Below are positions 7,563 through 17,725 of a DNA stretch of 23,979 nucleotides, piece after piece. A program made the position numbers and the translations under genes. The notes under the pieces are model-generated. The model was not told the DNA's origin and did not search any database. It saw nothing but the letters and a program-made list of their open reading frames with translations. The stretch is from Psilocybe azurescens (Eukaryota > Basidiomycota > Agaricomycetes > Agaricales > Agrocybaceae), in contig JAJIRX010000822.1 in NCBI GenBank assembly GCA_023853785.1, positions 1 through 23,979 of the forward strand, written 5' to 3'. Numbering within the stretch: position 1 is the first letter of the stretch; each line of letters starts with the position of its first letter.

Positions 7563-9293
7563 ACACGAACAAATGCCGAGCTGGCTTCCCACAGTGATAA
7601 CACAAAGACTCGTTCAAACTCGGACTTCCAATTATATCGTCGTTTAGCGAGCGCTCAAAAATTTCTTTATGGCCTGCTTAATTCTCGTTAGTCAATGTGA
7701 AAGACCGTTTGTGATATATGTACCGCAGCAATACGTCCACATGCACGTTGAATACCGCCGGATTGGTGGGGGATTCACAGGCGCTTGGTGAGTCATTACC
7801 TTTTAATTTCTCGGCGACAACTATTCTTTGTTGACAGTATTAACGCTGTACACGCGATCGTATCGCTGGACCTCATATTTAATGAATGTGTTCTCCTCAC
7901 TTTGACGAACAAGTCGAAAGAACACTTCCGAACTATCGATAAATAAATGACGGCGTTGGCGCTATAAATACACTCTGGCATCTAGTTGCTCGGACTGTAT
8001 ATGAAGCGGTGAGCCGACAGGATTACCGCGTTATCTGATTACGAACGGCTCTTTATACCATATCTATACTCATTGTGACTGTTGCTGCTGTGCCTTAGAG
8101 GAGCAACAGTCTCTTTGCTATCAATATAATGTAGTAGAGTGTGGTGAATTGTCTCTATATAAAAGCGTGCTCTGAATATCTCTCAAGCAATATCCAGAAC
8201 GACTAGAGCTACATGAGGTGTGCCATTAGCATCGATTACTACTTGAGAAATAATTTTATTTACTAGTTTTCCTACAGATATATTGCTTTCTCACCGTTTT
8301 CTGGCCGCCCAAAAACTTTTCAGATACTTTATTATCTCTCAGTGGTCACGCTTTTCTGAGCTGTTGAAAACAAGGCCTCCGAATCACAACATGCCTTCCA
8401 AATCCTTCGCCGTCTTACACATCTTACGTACAACTGTGCCAGCGCGATTTTTGTGGGCATCTCAGCTAACATATTATATAAAATTCCCCTAGGTCATATC
8501 GCTTTGCTTCCCTACATTCATATTCGAATGCCCGATCATTAAATTTTATTCACGTAAATGTGGTTTCTGTTGTCATATTGGTCACCAGACTTTGTAGGTG
8601 CCATCCGCACAATTAGCCTAAGCTGCTTACTTACCTCGCAATTATTTTCGCAGACTGAGTACTGTAGCATGATCATTGTACCGGTAGATTAAAACTTCTA
8701 TGAATTATGAGGGATATGGGCTATCAGAGGTACGGGTTATAAGATATTCGGCTGCCAATCGTTCGTTCCAAATATAGCTTTACCACCATTGGCGGAGAAA
8801 AAGCGTGTTCGACGTCATTGTACCATTGACTAGAACGGGCAGCCTAGCGGCAGGCCGGCACGCGTCTTCTATCTTACCTTTTAACCAGAGCCAGTGCCTT
8901 CGTGGCTGTCCTTAGCTTTGTTCCCATTCCTTTAACGTGTTCCCAACACTTTCGACGTGATCTCTCAATTCAGGACCAAGTTTGCGCTGTTCGCAGCGTC
9001 TTATACTGGCAGCGTCTATATTGGCGATAGTCGGCCCTTCTGCGATCTATCCCTGAGAAACGCTTTTGCTTTTGTGAGTTCCTGGTGTCTGTCTGGCTTA
9101 GCGAGAGCCACTGAAGTCTTCATGTTTTATAGAAAACAGAGACAGGCCACATTTTAGTTTCTGACATCTCCCCTGAGTGCCACTCCGAATAGAATCTTCA
9201 CGTCAAATCCGGCCTTCTGATAGCAAGTTGACAAGAGCGTCGCGTCACCTCTCTCACTCGCACCCCGATTGACGTACGGGAGACCAGAAGACC
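7563..9293. other. Long gene-free upstream region of the O-fucosyltransferase-like gene
   Basis: CpG content rises sharply here relative to 1-7.5 kb. No frame resembling a known protein was found on either strand. The only notable signals are a good TATA box at 8156-8165 and intron-like intervals after it (8218-8277, GTGTGC to CTACAG; 8428-8492, GTACAA, CTAAC, CCCTAG), which could belong to a short spliced transcript of unknown nature. The last few hundred bases must contain the promoter of the gene starting at 9294, but no clear TATA box is visible next to it. Confidence 0.4.
8156..8165 (+). promoter_or_regulatory. TATA box, target unknown
   Basis: TATATAAAAG preceded by CTC. It is about 50 nt upstream of an ATG at 8213 that soon meets an intron-like interval. 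It is too far (1.1 kb) from 9294 to be an obvious promoter of that gene. Confidence 0.35.
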
Positions 9294-12200
9294 ATGCCCC
9301 GGAGGTTATTTCCATCGATGCTATCCTCAGGACGTAGCCACTACCTTGCTTTGAACCGTGCTTTGGAAGAAGAAGAGGAGGAGTGGGAGGAGGAGGCGGA
9401 AGAAGCAGAGGAGGGATACACGCTCTTCTCGTCGTCTCCTATCGACTCGGACGCGCCGAAGGTTGAAGCGCAGTGGGAAACGTGTTCGCATTCGTATCCA
9501 CCGAATGTATGTCGTCGAGAGATGGTTTGCGAGAGGAACTCTGAACTGGCAGTCGGACGCACACTTTATCAACATAATTCCCAGAGAGCACTACATGGAG
9601 AAAAGCGGGACACACGACGTCAGACGAAGGCACTCCAGTCAGCCTTGGATCTGTTTACGATCCTAGGTCTTGATATACTGCTTGGCTCATTCGTATTCCA
9701 CTTCCGAAACTTTTTCACGCCTTCTAACGAGCTGTTATCCTCCTCAAAAGCTATATTGCATGCTGAGACTACGAAGGCTCATCTATGTCGTAGGCGCTCA
9801 TGGAGACGTCTCGCAGCGATATCTCTACTGGCCCTTACAGTGGTTTTAATTAGCACGCCGGTGCTTCTTGGAGTGCTGGTCCTGATGTACGGAGGTATGC
9901 CACCTTCGTACGCGGACGCAAGGTTTCGAGAGAGGATGCTGCCGCAGCATCGGTGGGGCTGGGATGGCATGCAGAGTGCGGGTGGGCTCGTGAGGGAAAT
10001 GGATATTACTATAATGGCGGGAGAAATGGGACAACAAGAGGAGAGGAGGGTGAAGAACGATATTTGAGGTTTCCTGATCATTTGTGGGGGCACGGGTTGA
10101 ATAATGTTTTGCAAGAAGCGTGCGTGTGTTTACTTTTAAATCCCAAACACTACGCCGTGATCTGAAATTTTGATATTCTATTTTTCTCGCTTTTTTGCTC
10201 TTATATTTATTTACGCTGCGATTCCTTTTATTTTTTCTTCGCTGCAAACAGCCTATTATACGCGCTCCTCGCGCACCACGCGAACAGGAGCTACGTCTTC
10301 GAAGACTTCGTGTGGTCTCACCTGCCTCTCCCATACACATTGTACGATTTCACACTGCGGCCTACGCGTGTGCCCATGGGTGCTTTTCTCGGCGGCTGGA
10401 TCGTTGGACAAAGCCAAAGTCGAGGAGATACCCCGTTAAGGAAATTGAGTGGGAGGATCAGGAAGGACGGCCGAGCGGGCCGTTGATTGCGCGGGTACTC
10501 GATTTTTCAAAATGGGCTCGTGCGCAGTTTGCTTTCCAACCAGAACATCGTCAAACACAACTGCGAGATGGGCTGCGTCGAACAACGACGACAACTGGAC
10601 ATGCTGCCGGCGACGTTTTTAAATCCTCTTCGCTAGTTGATACCGGTCGTGCACATACGATTGCGAATGGAGGCGTAGCGGTGCCACCTGAGACTCGGAC
10701 TGGGCCAACAAGGTTGATACGCAGCTCGATATCGGCGGAGTACTTTGAGCGCGTTTGTCCGCCTAGTAAACACATTGAGGTGTCCTACACCTGGCCTTCC
10801 GATGCCAGTATCTCCTCGGAGCCGGGAGGTGAGCATCATTGCATTGTTGCATATTTCATTTATACACGGATTTTTCACTGATGGAAGGTTTGCTCTTTTT
10901 ATTTGTCAAATCTAGGTGGTGATGATGATCGCGTAGATCGAGCTCCAGAAGCCACCGCGGACGGGATCGACATCCTACGCTGGTGGGTGGACAGGCTAGC
11001 CCGAGAGGATGTGCGAGACCAGCGCTGTGTGGTGATAAGAGAGCAGGATAGGAGGGTATGGGACTCCGAGTGAGCGTCTGTCCGTGTATCCGAACTGAGA
11101 GATAGATTGCTAATCTCATTCAATCCTTTTTCTTTATATATATCAGTTTCTTCGGCACCCGTCGCCCGCTCTCTCTCTTCCCGATCCTGAGAGACTCGCC
11201 TGTGCTCCGCGCGTTCGAGTGGTCGGCTCTCGTCAAGGGCGCGGTGGATAGGACCATTGCCAGGTTTTTCACGCAGCTTCCTCGTAACGCTATGAGCAAA
11301 CAGAATACCCTTGCGAAGCTCAGCCAAACCGCTTTACGCGGCGACAAGTCTACTCGTACTCGTATCGTGTCAACTGCCAGCGTGGGCGTAGGCGTAACTG
11401 TCAGCAACGAGGATAGTCCAGTTCGACCAGCGGAGATGATAGATGACACCGATGCTGCGGCTCTAGGCGGCTCTGGTGCACCCGCTGGTTTTGTATCGTT
11501 CAGGGAATTCCTTGGTGCTGATGACAATGCGACTGCTACTGCAGATGAGAATAAAAATGTCGACGAGGATGGGGGTGTACATATAATGCCAGGTGTGCTC
11601 GCTGTGCATCTTCGAAGGGGCGATTATAAAAGGCATTGTCTGCGGCTTGCACATTGGGGTGCGGGGTATATGGGCTGGAATCGGCTTATTGAGGCTGGGG
11701 CTGGGGCTGAGGGGTCGATTGAGGGTGCAGGTGGCGAGGTTGGGTTTGCGGATGGGTTACGGGATTATTTGATGCGGGGCGATATGAGTGGGATGGGTGA
11801 TAGGGGTGAGGGTGAGGACGATGATGGTGATGGTGTAGCTGGTGTCATCTCGAGTTTCGATACAGCTCTGGCTCTTGAACCCGTCCCTGAATCAGAGAAG
11901 AACAGCGAGGAGATGAGAGATCAATTGCGAAAGAGGAGGACGGAAGCGTATTATCTTGCGCATTGCTTGCCTACCATCCCGCAAATTGTGAGGCGGCTAA
12001 GGGAGGTGCGAGAAGAATACGGGGGCTTATTCGTGGCCGAGCCGACCCCCAGAAAAAAATCATATAACGGATCCTCGCCAATATTTGGAGTCTACTGCCA
12101 CTACCAACACTCCTAGCGCCGACTCTAAATCCAAGAACGCTACAGGCGAAGATGCAGACCATCGCTATTCTTTGAGAGAAGTGTACGTTCTTACGAACGG

Positions 12201-12783
12201 TTGGCCGTCGTTCGTGGACGAGCTTCGTGGAGCGTTGCTTCGAGATGGATGGGAGAAGGTTGTGGGGAGCACTGATGTCGAGCGAGGGGAGTTTCAAGGT
12301 CTGGCTAAGGGTCACGGACAAGGACAGGGAGATTTGGGTCTGGGACGAGATCGCAGGGAAATGATGTCCGTCATCATCATCGTTGTAACTGGCTAGTCGA
12401 CGGCCCGAATGTGATGACGATGGGGGATAGCGGAGAAGAAGGAGATGGAGAAGAAACTGGGTGTCCTGTAGATGTTGGGTTGAGTAAGGAGGAAAAGGGC
12501 GTTAGTGCTGCTATTGATATGGGGCTTGCAGAGCGGGCTGAGGTGTTCGTTGGCAACGGGGTGAGTGTTTCGTATATTTTATAGCTTTTTTCTGCTGCTC
12601 CAAGCACGAACGCCTTTGTTCGGATTCTATCTTTTCCTGTTTTTGCTTCTCCTATTGAGAATTCAGTCGCACTAACGTGACCTGTTTTTGTTTTGTTTCT
12701 CTTAGTTTTCTAGTCTTTCTGCGAACATCGTCATGCTAAGATCGACTAGAGGGTTTGGAGTGCGTTCAAATAGGATGCTGTAG
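9294..12783 (+). CDS. GDP-fucose protein O-fucosyltransferase-like type II membrane protein
   Basis: Predicted Golgi/ER glycosyltransferase of a family common in agaricomycetes. The protein starts with MPRRLFPS, has an acidic run at residues 25-40, a cytoplasmic basic patch (CRRRSWRR) and one membrane anchor at about 173-199, then the conserved GGMPPSYADARF and LPQHRWG. Later landmarks are YLRFPDHLWGHGLNN, VFEDFVWSHLPLPY, SAEYFERVCPP, the signature LRRGDY (11610-11627), VYVLTNGW and ERAEVFVGNG|FSSLSANIVML near the C terminus. Well-supported introns: 10120-10251, 10829-10915, 11070-11146 (CTAAT branch), 12561-12705 (CTAAC branch). Frame changes near 9990-10045, 10449-10543, 12033-12090 and 12299-12396 can each be explained by an intron that restores the frame, but these four are weaker, and single-base indels are an alternative. 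With all eight removed the frame closes at TAG 12781-12783, giving about 914 codons, long for the family because of Gly/Asp-rich insertions around 11680-11850. Confidence 0.8.
10120..10251 (+). other. Intron of the O-fucosyltransferase-like gene
   Basis: GTGCGT donor and GCAAACAG acceptor. Removal joins LQEA to LLYALLAHHANRSYVFED, matching the expected family order. Confidence 0.75.
10829..10915 (+). other. Intron of the O-fucosyltransferase-like gene
   Basis: GTGAGC donor and AATCTAG acceptor, 87 nt. It joins the SAEYFERVCPP exon to the ILRWWVDRLA exon in frame. Confidence 0.8.
11070..11146 (+). other. Intron of the O-fucosyltransferase-like gene
   Basis: GTGAGC donor, TTGCTAATC branch region and TATCAG acceptor, 77 nt. 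It joins RRVWDS to DFFGTRRPLSLFP in frame. Confidence 0.85.
12561..12705 (+). other. Last intron of the O-fucosyltransferase-like gene
   Basis: GTGAGT donor, CACTAACG branch and TCTCTTAG acceptor, 145 nt. It joins VFVGNG to FSSLSANIVML, the conserved C-terminal motif. Confidence 0.9.
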
Positions 12784-14646
12784 TTCCTGTATGCGTCATC
12801 TCCTCCTTTTTTGCGAGCTCTTGAGCAAAGGCTCGAAGGCTCTCTTCCCTCGATTTGGCCACTTCAATTATCGATATCAGGTTTCGGGGCATCGGGATGT
12901 TCTCAATTTACTGCAATACGCTGGGCGATGTATGGTTACGCCCGACTGAACATGACCTGGACGGTAGCTTATTATTCTATTCTTATTTATTGAGAAATAG
13001 TGTTTGTAAACTTTTTAATGTATCATATACTCGAAACATCCAGGTCGAGGGCATTCAGCTGGTCAAACATTTGGCTTTCTTAAAGTTTGATATAGTATGC
13101 ATGGTTCAAGTTTGTGATGTAGAACAGCAATCTGCGAGGTCCATACCAGCCGCCCGCAGTGGAGCTATTCGAATTTGAATTAAACTATCGAATGGCGGAC
13201 TACAGTCCTGGTCGTTTACTGCCTTTGGAATGTGGTCTATAGAGAGTAGAGTAATGATTCGAAGCGAAAGGTATGCTATAATACTGCTCAGAACTGAGAC
13301 GTACCCATCTGCTGTTCTTTGGAACCTCCTTTGCAGATTCAAACAGAGTATCTGTGAGTCTTCCTCTCTACAGAAGCATCAGCAGCGTTGTCTTAATACT
13401 CTCCACTGTTGCTTCTGTATCTACAACAGTTGCGCAGCCGTCGTTACTGATGCCTCCTCTACAGTCACGTAGTCGTCGCTACTTCCAAGCTCCCTCACAC
13501 ACTCTATCCCTCATGCTTGAGATGGCTATCGATTTACGGTAATGTGTGGACATTCAGCCCACTTGGCTCTCAAGAGACATCAGGGTGCCACAGTATCGCT
13601 TGAGATGTGGTCGCAACACGCCTAGAGGTATTGATTAGAATAGACATTTCGTCCTCTGAGCATGGTCTCTTCCTAGTGGGACGTAGCCTCCCCGCATATC
13701 AATCCACCATAGGGGTCAAGAACAAACACTTGCATGCAGCAGATGTAGGATATCTTGAGGCCAGTGTGCATGATCCAATGTTCCGAAATAATTCTAGATC
13801 CATGGCTTCTGTCTCCGGAAATATGCACTCCACAAATGTCTCAATGAGCACCAGTAGGAAGACAATGTTTGTGTGATGAGGGCGGCGAATTTGGATTTGA
13901 TTGTGGTTCAACAAATTTAGGACGTGTCATGGCGAATCAAATGTTATACCCGCTGCGTACAAGTGAATCCATGTCCAACCCAGGTCGCAACATATAGTTT
14001 CGAAATGACACTGAACTTGAAGGTTTGGATCTGATTTGAATGTAATGGTAAGCCTGGCGCCCCAGTCTTACCACAGCCCTTTCCATATTATCTTATCTTC
14101 AACATTTATGTACCCCAACCTATTCCTTCAACACCGACTTCTCTTACATTATGCACTGTACACACCTGTAACCCAGTCAATCGTTCTATCGATATATATT
14201 GATCCTGTCATTCTCCGCATGATTCTCAGTGAGCCCTGTGACGCTGGGCTTTCAGTAATGGTAATATTACATGGCATGGTCCAATTATCTGAACACTGGT
14301 TCCCGAGAGTATCAGTACATGTCCCAGCTACAATCATATACCACCATCTTGGACTCTATACATCGACATCTCTCAAGCCGTGCCGCATTCAAGGCCACTC
14401 TCACGATGACACGCATAGAGCAAAGAAACCAACCAAAGTACATCATGTACCTTCCATGTAATCTGAATAGACACCAAAATGGCTAAACCTTGGCCAAACC
14501 TCCTCTCGGTAGGATCTTGAGAACATCTGCATTTCCTCATCTTGGTTTGTGCAATGTAAGCATGGTCTCCCCCTGTCTTACCCCCCTAGCTGTAGTACCC
14601 TTGCGCACAACTGAGATCATGCACCTTCAATCAACCGTCACCTGAC
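12784..14646. other. Downstream region without a supported gene
   Basis: The first few hundred bases are presumably 3' UTR of the O-fucosyltransferase-like gene. Beyond that, only short frames occur on both strands; none carries a recognisable domain and no convincing exon chain could be built. CpG is still present, so this looks like unique rather than old repeat DNA. Decayed or very fragmented exons cannot be excluded, for example the hydrophobic minus-strand frame at 13699-13914. Confidence 0.4.
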
Positions 14647-14654
14647 TCCGACAC
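14647..14654. repeat. Target-site duplication, left copy
   Basis: TCCGACAC; 7 of 8 bases match 15278-15285. Confidence 0.7.
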
Positions 14655-15277
14655 TAGTGTTGCCGTAGTCCAGTTCTGAACCGGGGTTCGAACCTGAACC
14701 GATGCCGAACCGGACGCTGGTCCGGTTCAAAGTTCAAAATTCCAGAACTGAACATGAAGTCCAGTTCGAGGTTCGGGCTTCAGACACTAGATTCGAACCT
14801 GAACCAAACCAAAGGCAGTAGATGGGTAAAATTTATATATTTTTGTGCAAATTATCTACCTTGGACAAGAGGAAAGTAGCCAAAATGTGTTTTTTTGATA
14901 GGGAAACAGCACCGCGGCAGGTCATTCAAGATCCCCAGAGACTTGAAGTCTTTGCTGAAAGTATTCTCACATCACCTTATCAAGCGACTTGTCCGAAATA
15001 TCCGTGATTTGGTAGGGAAAGCTCCAAAAGTACACTGGAGCCTTCGAAATATTGATTTTTCCGTGGAAAAGAGTGGACTTTGTGTATATTGCAATTTATA
15101 AGTATTTTGTTGGCCACCACAATTTGAAACAGTTTGAACGTGTCCGAACCTGAACCGAACCTGAACAGGGAGTCCGGTTCAGAGTTCAGAAAAATTGCTG
15201 AACTGAACGCAAGGTCCAGTTCGGCGTTCAGCAAAATCATATTAAGAACCAGACTGAACTGGACCATGGCAACACTA
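14655..15277. mobile_element. Non-autonomous hAT-like element with GGTTCGAACC-type arrays
   Basis: 623 bp. Ends: TAGTGTTGCCGTAGTCCAGT at the left and the complement of TAGTGTTGCCATGGTCCAGT at the right. The flanking 8-mers are TCCGACAC (14647-14654) and TCCAACAC (15278-15285), a target-site duplication with one mismatch. Both subterminal zones (14655-14815 and 15125-15270) are mosaics of the words GGTTC, GAACC, CTGAAC and GTCCGGTTC. The AT-rich middle has no transposase. The terminal TAGTGTT is shared with the 11-1364 element, the rest is not. Confidence 0.82.
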
Positions 15278-15285
15278 TCCAACAC
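15278..15285. repeat. Target-site duplication, right copy
   Basis: TCCAACAC; 7 of 8 bases match 14647-14654. Confidence 0.7.
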
Positions 15286-15947
15286 ACAAATTTCTCATTT
15301 CCATACCTTCATTCCTTGTCTCTTACCACAATGAACAAAGGTACATAGTTACACATTTGTATGTATTGCAGTCAGATCTCTTACCACAGCGAATGAAGGC
15401 CCTTTTGTCCTTTCTTTTCCAGGCTTCCTGAAGCTTCTTCACCTCAGTGAGGCTTGTCACACATGGCAGCCTTTCATGCAACATTTGTAGAAGTTTGATG
15501 TTGTTGACATACAGTGTTGATGTGTTCTTGATTCTACTCTAAGCAATTCCTTTGCAACACGTGCTGCAGGAAAGTCTGATCATATTTCCCATATGCCAAC
15601 ATTGGACTTTGATGTTAAGAATGTGGGCCAGTCAAACACCAAACGGCTTGTTACTCACTCACACTGATGATTGAATATTCCTATCTGTTACTAAGCTACT
15701 GCATCTAACTGTATAATAATTTGAATGAGTCCAAATTATATATACAAGTGTTGTAAACTGTTGTAAATGAATGATGAATGTAACTGTAGACCATGGTAGC
15801 CTTGTAGGCAATGCTCTATCTAGTTGGCAATAGCACATTACTGTACCATTTATTATTGCTTAAAATAATGCTGCCAAGATGCTTCTTCTTCCTTACTTAT
15901 GTTGTTGTTACATGCAGTTCTCGACATACACACATCAATTCACACAT
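15286..15947. other. Gene-free spacer between two elements
   Basis: CpG-poor, AT-rich DNA. No coding frame or repeat boundary recognised. Confidence 0.4.
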
Positions 15948-15949
15948 TA

Positions 15950-16642
15950 GGGAGGTTCAAAGTTGAGCAAACTCGGATTCTCATTCTCATATTCTATGAT
16001 TTGTAATCGTAAAATTCAAGTTCTGCTGTGACTTTAGTGTGACCCGATGCTTTTTGTTTATTTTTATTTTATTTTTGATTTTTGATTTTGATTCTGTTTA
16101 TTATCGTGCCACAAGCAGACAAAGTGCTAAGAGGCATGGGAGTAGAAATTGGGGGTAGGATGCTTTTCATTATTAAGATCATCTTCAAGCTCCTATGCTC
16201 TGTTTTGTCCCTTGTCAAGTTTCTCTCCCTGTTTCTAACATGGTTATATTCTGCAACATTGTAGAACTCACTAAGTCCAAACTTTCCATGTTATATGCCC
16301 ATTGTATAACAGTTGCATCCCATGAGTAATTTAGAGATCCTGACAACATTCCGTGCACACGAGATTGTGACATGTTTTCAATACATTTTTAATGCATTTC
16401 GACGCATTTTGTTTGTTTAATATTTACAATATGAATTTATTCAACGGTAACTACTAACTACCTGAATAAAGTTTCAAAAGTGTCGAAAGAGCACCTATAA
16501 AAGGTTTTCATACATTATCTGCATAAGATCAGTTGGCAGTGGCAACAGCGTGATAACCAGTGACATGGCGGAGCTTAAAATATGTTATGTAAGGCTGTGA
16601 AATACAAGATTGAATCTGAGTTTGCTCAACTTTGAACCTCCC
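15950..16642. mobile_element. MITE with 31-bp TIRs and TA flanks
   Basis: 693 bp. Its terminal inverted repeats begin GGGAGGTTCAAAGTTGAGCA and continue for 31 bp with one mismatch (left 15950-15980, right 16612-16642). TA dinucleotides flank both ends (15948-15949 and 16643-16644), fitting Tc1/mariner-type integration. The interior has no transposase; the 60-codon frame inside is a run of AT-driven hydrophobic codons. Classification rests on the TA target and TIR only. Confidence 0.75.
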
Positions 16643-16797
16643 TATTGTTTGCTAGGCCTTGATTTCTTTCTGCCATATTTGGCAATTTATATGTTAAGAA
16701 CACTTTAAATAGACAGCAACATCACTAGACTGTGTCCATGCTACAGCCAAATCAAAGCCATTGAAAAATTTTTTTTTTTTCTTTTTTAAAAAAGTCA

Positions 16798-17403
16798 ATG
16801 GATTCACAACCACATGCCTTAATGCTTGAAGCAAATTTCAAACCCAACAAGGAAAATTGAATAATTTCCGATGGCAAAGAGAAAGAGGATGAAGATGCAT
16901 CAAAAATCACTGAAGCAGATTTGTAAACCCTTCTGAATTTGATTTTGGAAGCAGAGGATACCCATACATTTACTGTCCTAGTGAATATATCTTCACTTCA
17001 GCATTCCAATAGCAATCCATGGTCATGTGCAGACAAGGTGGTCAAGTTAATTTGAGAGTGCTTAAACTACCAATTTATGTGAGAAATACCTTGCTTCTTC
17101 CTGTTGTGTAAAAATATGAAGCTATCTGATATTATTTGACTAGATATCACAGTGTCTACAAGCATAAAAATGCACCCTCTTCCCAGTTTATGTATAACTG
17201 CTCACAGAACAGCTGCCATCAGCACAAACCTCAAAAGAAAGGGTCCATTAATGCCAAAAATCATCATAATAGATCTCACACTGAGCTCATCTCTTCCACC
17301 TGAAATTAATGATATGAATATTCAGGAAGTACACCAAACTCCTCACTCATCTTCATCTGTTGGGTATGGAAGGGGGTATGAAGATGAAGTGAGTATTCAA
17401 TAA
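16798..17403 (+). pseudogene. Decayed coding frame with five in-frame stops
   Basis: One reading frame runs unshifted for 202 codons from ATG 16798 to TAA 17401, interrupted only by stops at 16858 (TGA), 16924 (TAA), 17053 (TGA), 17080 (TGA) and 17137 (TGA). Each is one C-to-T step from an Arg CGA or Gln CAA codon. Between them the frame reads like protein, for example ISDGKEKEDEDASKITEAD, LLNLILEAEDTHTFTVLVN, SNSNPWSCADKVVKLI, then a Ser/Pro-rich tail ending EDEVSIQ. Around it (16645-17500) only one CpG remains. The family is not recognised; given its position it may be a transposon-derived or repeat-borne gene. There are no indels, so decay was by substitution. Confidence 0.6.
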
Positions 17404-17500
17404 ATCATTAATTACTTGTGCTAAATTGAGCTTACCTTTCTGGTTAAAAATATATCAAGAGAATATACTGAAGAGGGAGAGTGCATGGGAGGAGATCATA

Positions 17501-17603
17501 CAGTAGCTCAAACTTTTGTCCCAATGTTTTGTGTTTTTGGATAAATTAGTTTATAACTCAGTAATGGCTGGAGATAAAATTCTGAAATTTTTATTGTAGA
17601 TAC
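17501..17603. repeat. Left TIR of the Tc1-like element
   Basis: 103 bp, complementary to 18661-18763 with one mismatch. Confidence 0.9.
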
Positions 17604-17725
17604 TAGAAACTAATACCTAAAACCTGACTGCTAAATCACGTGATATGAAACAGAATTGATTAAATGATAAATCAAAAAATGGCTTATCATTGGGACAAAG
17701 GTTTGAGCCTCTATTATAATACTAT

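Noticed and set aside
9327..9575. Minus-strand and alternative plus-strand frames over the first exon of the O-fucosyltransferase-like gene
   Set aside because: They are mirror or shifted readings of the GAA/GAG-rich acidic run. Only the frame from 9294 leads into the membrane anchor and conserved blocks.
13699..13914. Hydrophobic minus-strand frame as an exon of a membrane protein
   Set aside because: No flanking exons or splice sites giving a longer frame, and no recognisable family.
14685..14705. tRNA-like T-arm (GGTTCGAACC)
   Set aside because: No acceptor stem, D arm or anticodon arm fits. The motif is one of many GGTTC/GAACC words of the hAT-like element.
15947..15953. Telomere-like TTAGGG
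   Set aside because: A single occurrence formed by the target TA and the first bases of the MITE TIR; there is no array.
16082..16264. 60-codon hydrophobic frame inside the 15950-16642 MITE
   Set aside because: AT-driven Leu/Ile/Phe codons inside a non-autonomous element, with no motif or gene context.
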